16,062 nt of DNA from an uncultured Clostridia bacterium (GTDB taxonomy: Bacteria > Bacillota > Clostridia > Oscillospirales > CAG-272), in assembly GCA_945949385.1 (NCBI GenBank), contig CAMFEL010000031.1, positions 1 through 16,062 of the forward strand, given 5' to 3'. Shown here piece after piece: positions 7,033 to 13,614 of this stretch. The translations under genes and the position numbers were made by a program. Within the stretch, counting starts at the first letter, position 1. The number at the start of each line of letters is the position of its first letter. The notes under the pieces are model-generated. The model made no database searches. It was not told the origin of the DNA and was given only the letters and a program-made list of their open reading frames with translations.

Positions 7033-8973
7033 TTATTTCAGCCTGACATACTTCATATCAGGTGCAAGGGGAGCAAATTCGCGTCCGCCGGACTCGTAGA
7101 ACTTGCCGAAGAACTCAATATACTGGAGTCGGCTGGTGTGAACATAGGTTCCGAGCAGGTTTACAAGGAAGTTTATAATGTGTCCGATCAGGAACACAAT
7201 CACGAACAGAATAATTCCGGGGACTGTGACTCCGCCCATGGTGGCAAGCAGATTTACAACGCTTGCGATAACCGCGGAAGCAAGTCCCAGAGCAAGTATT
7301 CTGGAGTATGACAGAAGGTCGGAGGCGTAGCTTACTATGTCGTACAGACTCATAACGCCCTTGGCAAACTTCATAATTATGTTCTTCTCGTGCCGTCCCT
7401 GAGTGCATATAAGCATAAGCACGCCGACGCCTGCCACAACAGCTCCGGCAAGGGAGGACACAAAGAACACACCGATACCGGCGAATACTATAAGCCAGCT
7501 TCCCACATCGGCGATAGCGTCGAAAACATGTCCGCGGCGGCAAAGCTCAATAAACTTTACTATCATACCGCATATCATGTGTACCGCGCCCACCGCAAGG
7601 GAGACTACCAGAAACATCATAGGCTGATCCACCGTGTCAAACCACAGCGCGGGGCTGGGCAGATCCTCGGCTCCTCCGAAGCCCTCTCTTATGGCATTGG
7701 GCAAATCTCCGAAATACCCTCCGAAGAGAACGCCCGCCACCATACAGGACACACCGCATATGGCAAACATCTGAAGCATACGCTTCATGCTGTCGGAGGG
7801 ATGCAGCAGACGGATGCCCGCAAGGCAACCCAGAAGCAGAATAAGTCCGTAGCCCACATCGGCAAGCATAAGTCCGAAAATCACCGTATAGAACACAGCC
7901 ACCAGCATGGTGGGATCGAAAGTTCCGTACAGAGGAAGCGCGTACATGGACACAATAGGCTCGAAGTTTGACGCAAACGCGTTGTTGTTAAGCACCACGG
8001 GCACATCGTCGCCCTCGTCCGGCTCGCTGAAATCGTAAGCGACGCCGAAACTGTCAAACAGCTTTTCCACTTTTTTCACGCAGGAGACGGGCACCCAGCC
8101 GCATATGACCGATGTACGTCCCGTCTGCGCCGTGCGCTCCTTTGCTTCAAGCCGCTTTTTGCGGGTGGCAAGCACATCGCACAGAGCCTTGATATCCGAT
8201 ATTTTTTCAGCCTGCTTTTTCGCCTGCGCCTTTGCCTCGGCAAGCTGAGTTTCAAGAGAGCGAAGCCTCTCGCTTCTTACTTTGTATGCTCCCTCGGCAT
8301 AGCCGCCCTCTGCGTCGGCGGAAACGGTGCATTTTGAAAATCCCGCCTGAGTAAGCAGCTTTCGCACCTCGTCCCAATCGTCCCGGTGCGCGCTTACGCA
8401 TACCGCATATGAGCCCTTGCCTTTTTTCTGCGCGCTCTGCACCGTCTGCAAAACGCAGGCAAAATCTCCCAGCCGTTCTTCCAGTGCGTTCACATCCGCA
8501 TTAGGCGCAAATGTGCCGCATACGGTAACGGTGTGAGCGGTGCAGTCCTCGGGAAGCGCCACATCCCAGCCTCTCCACGGGGACAGCGCCGCAAGAGCAG
8601 CACTTTCGTCGGCGACGGCGGTGCTGAGCTCCGCTATCCTGTCGCTGAGAGCGCACGCTTCCCTCGCCTCTTCAAGTGTCACCGCGTCAAGTCCGCTGTC
8701 AAAATCGTCAATGGACGCCTCTCTGGGAGCGTCAAAGGGAGAATACTTTCCGCAGTCGTATACCATCAGAAACTCAACGGCGCGCTTTGCCTCGGCGGCG
8801 TTGCGTGCAAGAGCTTCGGCGTCGGCGGAGGTGTCGGGAGAGGTAAGCTCTCCGTCTCCTCTGTCGGTCACGGATACTTCAACGCAGGACAGCTTTTGCA
8901 GAGAGGCCATAAGACGGTCCGTATCTTCCTTGCAGGCGATACAGGACAGCTTTTTCATCTCACTTACTGCCAT
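7033..8973 (-). CDS. ntpI: V-type ATPase subunit I (membrane stator)
   Basis: Subunit I (eukaryotic a), the membrane stator with the ion half-channels. The 646 residues split into a soluble N-terminal half (about 1-350) with coiled coil around 230-285, and a C-terminal half with several membrane segments (about 350-610). Family marks are FGLMLADVGYGLILL, GVLFGGYFGD, SDLLSYSRILALGLA with R558 as the likely essential stator arginine facing the ring, IGHIINFLVNLLGTYVHTSR, and the C-terminal LQYIEFFGKFYESGGREFAP. The start ATG overlaps the end of ntpF by 10 nt with little ribosome binding site of its own, suggesting coupled translation. A second ATG at codon 6 (MKKLSCIACK) is an alternative start. 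Confidence 0.98.
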   Translation of the reverse strand: MAVSEMKKLSCIACKEDTDRLMASLQKLSCVEVSVTDRGDGELTSPDTSADAEALARNAAEAKRAVEFLMVYDCGKYSPFDAPREASIDDFDSGLDAVTLEEAREACALSDRIAELSTAVADESAALAALSPWRGWDVALPEDCTAHTVTVCGTFAPNADVNALEERLGDFACVLQTVQSAQKKGKGSYAVCVSAHRDDWDEVRKLLTQAGFSKCTVSADAEGGYAEGAYKVRSERLRSLETQLAEAKAQAKKQAEKISDIKALCDVLATRKKRLEAKERTAQTGRTSVICGWVPVSCVKKVEKLFDSFGVAYDFSEPDEGDDVPVVLNNNAFASNFEPIVSMYALPLYGTFDPTMLVAVFYTVIFGLMLADVGYGLILLLGCLAGIRLLHPSDSMKRMLQMFAICGVSCMVAGVLFGGYFGDLPNAIREGFGGAEDLPSPALWFDTVDQPMMFLVVSLAVGAVHMICGMIVKFIELCRRGHVFDAIADVGSWLIVFAGIGVFFVSSLAGAVVAGVGVLMLICTQGRHEKNIIMKFAKGVMSLYDIVSYASDLLSYSRILALGLASAVIASVVNLLATMGGVTVPGIILFVIVFLIGHIINFLVNLLGTYVHTSRLQYIEFFGKFYESGGREFAPLAPDMKYVRLK

Positions 8974-9284
8974 TTTTCAAATATCCCCCGAATTATCTCG
9001 TTTACCGCCGCATTCATGTTGGCGTCGGAAAGCGCCACCGCTTTTTTAGCGTCGGCTCTCGCCTTTGCCACACCCTCGGCGATAACGGCGTCAGCCTTTT
9101 TACCGGCTTCCTCCGCAGATTTTCTGAGGACCTCGTCCGCATCTGCGCGAGCCCGAAGGGCGATTTGCCGCGCCTTTTCCGCAGCCGCCTTTTCGGCGTC
9201 CCTTGCGCGGGCTGCGGCGTCGGCAATGACAGCGGCGCTGTCAGCCTCAGCCTGTCTTATGGTGTTGATTGCTTCGTTTGCCAC
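8964..9284 (-). CDS. ntpF: V-type ATPase peripheral stalk subunit (NtpF/AhaH type)
   Basis: Small peripheral-stalk subunit, called G or H in other V/A-ATPases and NtpF in E. hirae, that forms a right-handed coiled coil with subunit E. The protein has 106 residues and is almost entirely charged, Ala-rich helix (ANEAINTIRQAEADSAAVIA and on), ending in NAAVNEIIRGIFEKWQ. No membrane segment or cysteine is present. The start is GTG at 9284, with AGGA 9 nt upstream; an ATG a little upstream is out of frame. It is the first gene of the operon, about 160 nt downstream of the promoter, and overlaps ntpI by 10 nt. Identity rests on composition, length and its place before ntpI. Confidence 0.88.
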   Translation of the reverse strand: MANEAINTIRQAEADSAAVIADAAARARDAEKAAAEKARQIALRARADADEVLRKSAEEAGKKADAVIAEGVAKARADAKKAVALSDANMNAAVNEIIRGIFEKWQ

Positions 9285-9453
9285 AGTTTACCATCCTTTG
9301 CAGCTTTTTTATTCTGTAATGTGTAATGATATATGTTTTTTTATTAACTGTTATGTGCCGTATACTTCGGTCTCAGCCGCAAGCCGGCATCATATATCTT
9401 TTGCATTTTGACAAAAAATTCCGATTTTCGATACTTACAGTTATACAAAATTA
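9285..9453 (-). promoter_or_regulatory. V-ATPase operon 5' leader with interleaved inverted repeats
   Basis: The leader is about 160 nt, long and AT-rich. In transcript order it holds TAACTGT (9443-9437), GATATATG (9398-9391), a small GCCG/CGGC hairpin, ACAGTTA (9351-9345) and CATATATC (9335-9328). The first pairs with the third and the second with the fourth, so the two stems interleave: a pseudoknot or alternative folds would result. No known riboswitch class was recognised. AT-rich pairing could be chance. Confidence 0.35.
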
Positions 9454-9482
9454 AGTATAGCACATACCTTTTCGTTTTTCAA
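9454..9482 (-). promoter_or_regulatory. Sigma-A-type promoter of the V-ATPase operon
   Basis: On the minus strand TTGAAA (9482-9477) and TATACT (9459-9454) are separated by exactly 17 bp. Transcription would start near 9447 and reach the ntpF GTG at 9284 after about 160 nt. The -35 box overlaps the stop codon of the upstream gene (9479-9871). Confidence 0.75.
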
Positions 9483-9871
9483 GTGATTTTTCCGTCTTTG
9501 TTTCGGTTTCGTCTGCGTGCACTCACACAAGCTATTACGCCGCCTTGCCAGTAATGCTCAAGCACCTTTTCCGCCGCAGTCCTGCCCCGCACCTTCAAAA
9601 GCAGCCGAACGCGCACCTCATACTCCGCACCGCACTCACCGTTGCCTTCCCCGCCTTGCCCCGCACCGCACTCTCTGCATTCGCCCACGGCGCGGTACCT
9701 GCCTCCCGCAGGGAAATCCCCGCTCTGCACATACTGCACGGCAGCATCATACAGGCTTTCGTAAAAAGCGTTCATCCTGTCCGCATTGGCAGCCTCTTTC
9801 CCGCCGCCCGTAAAATACGGCAGCTTGACAAAGCAGGCGCCGCAAAGCCGCTCTCTCATTTCAAAAGTCAT
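9479..9871 (-). CDS. Uncharacterised 130-residue protein
   Basis: I do not recognise the family with confidence. The start MTFEMRERLCGACFVKLPYF, then NADRMNAFYESLYDAAVQY, loosely resembles the LPxF...iNxFYe region of short extracytoplasmic DUF3298/RsiV-like domains in Clostridia, but there is no signal peptide or membrane segment. The middle is Gly/Cys-rich (ECRECGAGQGGEGNGECG), the end basic (SARRRNRNKDGK). The frame is open 11 codons further, to 9904. I chose ATG 9871 because GGGAGG lies 5 nt before it, while the upstream ATG has no ribosome binding site. It sits between a terminator and the V-ATPase promoter, so it is probably transcribed alone, with some read-through into the operon. Ribosome binding site and codon pattern support a real gene. 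Confidence 0.65.
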   Translation of the reverse strand: MTFEMRERLCGACFVKLPYFTGGGKEAANADRMNAFYESLYDAAVQYVQSGDFPAGGRYRAVGECRECGAGQGGEGNGECGAEYEVRVRLLLKVRGRTAAEKVLEHYWQGGVIACVSARRRNRNKDGKIT

Positions 9872-9890
9872 AACAGCCTCCCGTAAAGCT

Positions 9891-9922
9891 TTTGCATATT
9901 GCATTATGCTATTTTATGCAAA
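9891..9922. promoter_or_regulatory. Cluster of inverted TATGCA-type motifs upstream of the small gene
   Basis: TTTGCATA (9891-9898) and TATGCAAA (9915-9922) form an 8-bp inverted repeat around TTGCATTATGC (9899-9909), itself a near-palindrome. The 11-mer TTGCATTATGC recurs at 11499-11509, in the gap before the lipase gene. It could be a regulator site shared by the two genes. It could also contain the -10 region of the small gene (TAAAAT). Low certainty. Confidence 0.3.
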
Positions 9923-10085
9923 GCAGCGTCGGCATTTGCGCAGACCTATGAAAGCAGTATATCCTGAACGGCGAAAAAAATAAACGGTCAAAGGCGCGCA
10001 AAGTGTTACAAATCCGTATCAAAGCGGTGCTGTGTCCGAGAATTGGGCACAGCTTCATATATGCCCAAAAATCGCGTCCCACAGA

Positions 10086-10124
10086 GAAAACAAAAAACCG
10101 GAAGCCGCCCAAAAGGCAGCTCCC
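10086..10124 (-). terminator. Intrinsic terminator after the lipase gene
   Basis: On the minus strand a GC-rich stem, GGAGCTGCC with GGCGGCTTCC (one bulged A, one G-U pair), encloses TTTT and is followed by GGTTTTTTGTTTTC. It begins 12 bp past the lipase TGA. It should end the cca-ligA-lipase transcript and insulate the next gene. Confidence 0.85.
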
Positions 10125-10135
10125 GACCGAAAGAA

Positions 10136-11467
10136 TCAAAGTCCCCTGTTTTTCAGATCCCTTACAAGACCCACATAAAATTCGCGCACATCAAAGCCCG
10201 GTATGTTCTCACGGTTCAGATCTATCATATCACCGTGAGATATGCCCCGTTCTCCCTCGGGCAGAACCAGGGTGAAATCCTCTCCCCAGCGGGCGTTTTC
10301 CACCGCCACCAGACCGTCGCCCTCTCCGTCAAAGTATTTGGCAAGCTCATATGTAAAGTTCAGCGGAAATTTTCCGCCGGAGGCCTTGTTCATTTTTGAC
10401 ATAACGCCGCGGCAGTAAATACCCTCCGGCATTTTCGCCTCTTTGTCAAAAGCAGAACAGGCAGCCGCCGTCAGATCTCCCGCCGCCGCCAGAAAATCGG
10501 GGTTTTCGTCCCCGAGGCGGTGCGCCGCAGCGTTGTACGCCTTTGCCAACTTTTCCTTGACGGCGCAGGGTATCACATTGAGAAGATAATCAGCAAACTC
10601 ACACCCTCTGTGAGGAGTGTTCACGGTAGTAAGAGACGCTATGTACGGTGCAGCTCCGCACATACACGCCGCCCGCACATCAAGCCCTCCCTTTGAATGA
10701 GCGATAACATTGACCTTTCCGCAGCCGCTCTCCTCAGCTATGCTGCGTATCCGTTCGCAAAGCTCCCGCCCGCTGTCATAAACGGAGGCGGCCGACTGAT
10801 GCTCGCCGTAATATATTTTTGCGCCGTTCTTTTCAAGCTCCCGGGGTATGCGCCCCCAGTAGTTTATATGCCGGAAATCCCTGAAAAACACGCCGTGTAC
10901 CAAAAGAATGGGATAGCGCGTAGCGCATACTTTTTCCCCCGCCCTTGACTTGTCAAGCCTGATTTTGTCAAATTCAAAACCGACCTCGCCGGAGCAAAGC
11001 CTGATTATGCGCCCGAGCATTATTAAATTAAGAACGGGAACAAGCCCGCACAACACACCCAGCACTCTCTGCCGCACACCGAGCTGAAAGGACAGACAGT
11101 AAACAAGAATCATGCCCGTCCAGAAAACTGCGGCAAGCAAAACAGTACACACGCCGGCACTTACAAACCACAGCCGAACATTTCCCGGAAGCAAAGCAAA
11201 CAAAAGAAATATATGCCACCCGATTGATACGCACAGGCATATGACAAAGCCCCCAAGCAGCTCCGTCCCCCAATTCAGGAAAAACATCCGAGCCCCGCAA
11301 AGAGGCGCCCCGCCTGCCGACAGAAGAAAAGACCCTACGAAAAAGGCGGCGGCAAAAGCCGGTACAAGAAGCATACCGAAACGGGCGCAGAACACGGCGC
11401 AGCAGGCTCCCGCCGAAATCAGCAGCGAGCAAACCGCAAGGATTATACGCCTTGCCGCTTTGTTCAT
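10136..11467 (-). CDS. Membrane-anchored lipase/esterase-like alpha/beta hydrolase
   Basis: A two-part protein of 443 residues. Residues 1-155 hold four or five hydrophobic segments, so the protein is a polytopic membrane protein. Residues about 183-443 are an alpha/beta hydrolase related to bacterial triacylglycerol lipases: RYPILLVHGVFF with the oxyanion-hole HG at 191-192, KVNVIAHSKGGLDVRA with nucleophile S258 in AHSKG, NTPHRG, and then D384 in GEGDGLV and H411 in ISHGDM as the likely acid and base. The substrate is unknown; an ester or lipid at the membrane is an inference. The catalytic domain's side of the membrane cannot be fixed from sequence alone. The start ATG has GGGGTGAGGGT just upstream. 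It lies 47 bp after ligA in the same direction and is followed by a good terminator, so it is the last gene of the cca-ligA unit. Confidence 0.85.
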   Translation of the reverse strand: MNKAARRIILAVCSLLISAGACCAVFCARFGMLLVPAFAAAFFVGSFLLSAGGAPLCGARMFFLNWGTELLGGFVICLCVSIGWHIFLLFALLPGNVRLWFVSAGVCTVLLAAVFWTGMILVYCLSFQLGVRQRVLGVLCGLVPVLNLIMLGRIIRLCSGEVGFEFDKIRLDKSRAGEKVCATRYPILLVHGVFFRDFRHINYWGRIPRELEKNGAKIYYGEHQSAASVYDSGRELCERIRSIAEESGCGKVNVIAHSKGGLDVRAACMCGAAPYIASLTTVNTPHRGCEFADYLLNVIPCAVKEKLAKAYNAAAHRLGDENPDFLAAAGDLTAAACSAFDKEAKMPEGIYCRGVMSKMNKASGGKFPLNFTYELAKYFDGEGDGLVAVENARWGEDFTLVLPEGERGISHGDMIDLNRENIPGFDVREFYVGLVRDLKNRGL

Positions 11468-11514
11468 ACCCTCACCCCGCGCTTCATAGAATTTTCTCTT
11501 GCATTATGCGTAAT

Positions 11515-13569
11515 TTACCGCTTCTCTCCCAGCATTTCAAGCAGCTTGCTTTCATCGATAACGGGAATACCGAGCTGATTTGCGCGATCCAGCTTTGAGC
11601 CTGCCGCCTCTCCCGCAACCACATAAGAAGTCTTTGCGGACACACTGCCCGCCACCTTTGCGCCCTGCGCCTTGAGAAGCTCCGCCGCCTCATTGCGTTT
11701 CAGCGTCGGCAGAGTTCCTGTCAGAACAAAGGTAAGTCCCTCAAGAGCGCTTCCGGAGGCAGTACCCGTGTAATCGCATACTACGCCGCTGTCGCGGAGG
11801 TCGTCCACAAGCTCCCTCGTCTCGGGAAGCGCAAAGAAATCGGTAAGAGAGCGCGCCATAATATCTCCCACATCGTCAACGGCGCATATATCCTCAACGC
11901 TTGCCTCAAACAAAGGATAAATGCCGCCGAAGCGCCTGCAAATTTCCTCGCTTGCGGCTTCTCCTATATGCCGCACACCCAAAGCGAACAAAAGCCTTGA
12001 TGCTCCCGCACCCTTTGATTTTTCAACGGACGATATCAGATTTTGCGCCGACAGCGTGCCCATACGGGGCAGCTTTTCTATATCGTCGGCCTTAAGCTTA
12101 TATATGTCGGCGGGAGAGGACACAAGTCCCGCATCTTTCAATAGCTTAACCACGGCGGGTCCCATACCATCTATACTCATTGCGCCCTTTGAAGCAAAGT
12201 GTATAAGCCGTCTTTCAAGCTGCGCGGGGCAGGCGGCGTTAATACAGCGCACCGTTCCCTCACCGGTTTCATCGTCTCCGTCCTCTCCGCTGTCGTACAC
12301 CAGCCGCTCCCCGCAGGAGGGACAGGCTTCGGGGAAGCGGAAAGGTACCTCGCTGCCCGTACGGCATTCCGGCACGCTTGCCACGATCTCCGGTATTATA
12401 TCTCCCGCCTTGCGCACGATAACGGTGTCTCCGATGCGTATATCGCGACTGCGGATAATGTCGATGTTGTGAAGCGTCGCCCTTGATACGGAGGTGCCCG
12501 CCAGGCGTATGGGCTCAAGCACCGCATTGGGAGTAACCGCTCCGGTGCGCCCCACCTGAAGCGCAATATCCAGAAGCTTTGTCCGCTTTTCCTCCGGCGG
12601 GAATTTATACGCCACTGCCCATTTGGGCGTGCTGGTGTTCTCTCCCAGAAGCTCTCTCTGACGGAGGGAATTTATCTTAATGACCACGCCGTCAATATCG
12701 TTTGCCAGACGGTCGCGCCGCTCTCCCAGAGCGCGTATTTCGTCAATTATTCTGTCCGTATCGTCTGTCACCGCAAGCATATCAATGACGGTAAAGCCCA
12801 GCTCCCGCATACGCTCCACGGTGCCGCTGTGAGTTTCCGGCACACTGCCGTCGGAGTACAGCTCTCCCGATTGGAAATTGAAAACAAATATATCAAGCCC
12901 CCGCTCGCCCGTTTCCGCAGGGTCAAGGCGGCGCAGGGAGCCTGCGGCGGCATTTCTGGGATTAGCCCACAGCTTTTCTCCCGCCTCCTCCTTCTGCGCA
13001 TTGAGCCGTGCGAAAGCGGCTCGGGGCATATAAACCTCTCCGCGCACCGTAAGGGACAGAGGCTCCGTCAGTGTATGGGGAATAGCCTTGATTTGGGAAA
13101 GATTTGCGGTAACATCCTCCCCCTCAACGCCGTCTCCTCGTGTAGCGCCCAGCACAAATTTGCCTTTTTCGTAGGTAAGTCCCACGGAAAGACCGTCGAT
13201 TTTGGGCTCCACGCTGAAAAACACTTCCGTTTCTCCCATAGACAATAGCTGCTGCCGTGTCTTGTCAACAAAAGTGCGCAGCTCGTCAAATGAGAAAACA
13301 TCGGTAAGCGAGCCCATTTTCACGGGATGGCGCACCTTGCCGAAGCGCTCGTCGGCGCGTCCGCCGACCCTGTGAGTAGGAGACTCCCCGGAATCAAGCT
13401 CCGGGTGGGCACTTTCAAGCTCCTTCAGCTCTTTGAACATCATATCGTACTCGTAGTCGGATATTTCCGGCTCGTCTTTTTCATAGTACAGCCTTGAGTG
13501 ATACGCCAGAAGCCGCCTGAGCTCTTCTATCCGCTTTTTGTCCGCCGTATTATCCGTTTTTGCACCCAT
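11515..13569 (-). CDS. ligA: NAD+-dependent DNA ligase LigA
   Basis: Bacterial DNA ligase, which seals nicks with phosphodiester bonds using NAD+ in replication and repair. The 684 residues are slightly above the usual 670. In order: domain Ia (YHSRLYYEKDEPEISDYEYD, NMN binding), adenylation domain with nucleophile K123 in EPKIDG, TRGDGVEGEDVT, NPRNAAAGSLR, DGVVIKIN and WAVAYKFPPEE, then the OB fold. The Cys4 zinc finger follows (C416, C419, C442, C447), then HhH repeats (SIDGMG, LPRMGTLSAQNL, VRHIGEAASEE) and a BRCT domain from about 606. All key residues are present. The zinc finger has 22 residues between its cysteine pairs, against 14 in E. coli LigA, because of an acidic Gly-rich stretch. 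ATG has GGAGG 8 nt upstream. It is 45 bp after cca, in one transcription unit. Confidence 0.98.
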   Translation of the reverse strand: MGAKTDNTADKKRIEELRRLLAYHSRLYYEKDEPEISDYEYDMMFKELKELESAHPELDSGESPTHRVGGRADERFGKVRHPVKMGSLTDVFSFDELRTFVDKTRQQLLSMGETEVFFSVEPKIDGLSVGLTYEKGKFVLGATRGDGVEGEDVTANLSQIKAIPHTLTEPLSLTVRGEVYMPRAAFARLNAQKEEAGEKLWANPRNAAAGSLRRLDPAETGERGLDIFVFNFQSGELYSDGSVPETHSGTVERMRELGFTVIDMLAVTDDTDRIIDEIRALGERRDRLANDIDGVVIKINSLRQRELLGENTSTPKWAVAYKFPPEEKRTKLLDIALQVGRTGAVTPNAVLEPIRLAGTSVSRATLHNIDIIRSRDIRIGDTVIVRKAGDIIPEIVASVPECRTGSEVPFRFPEACPSCGERLVYDSGEDGDDETGEGTVRCINAACPAQLERRLIHFASKGAMSIDGMGPAVVKLLKDAGLVSSPADIYKLKADDIEKLPRMGTLSAQNLISSVEKSKGAGASRLLFALGVRHIGEAASEEICRRFGGIYPLFEASVEDICAVDDVGDIMARSLTDFFALPETRELVDDLRDSGVVCDYTGTASGSALEGLTFVLTGTLPTLKRNEAAELLKAQGAKVAGSVSAKTSYVVAGEAAGSKLDRANQLGIPVIDESKLLEMLGEKR

Positions 13570-13614
13570 GTCCGTTACCTCCGTCTGTTATCAGAAAGCC
13601 TTTTTCGCCGGTAT

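Noticed and set aside
10043..10068. TTGGGCA/TGCCCAA inverted repeat as a second terminator
   Set aside because: The 7-bp arms are 12 bases apart and no U-tract follows on the minus strand; the hairpin at 10100-10123 already explains termination.
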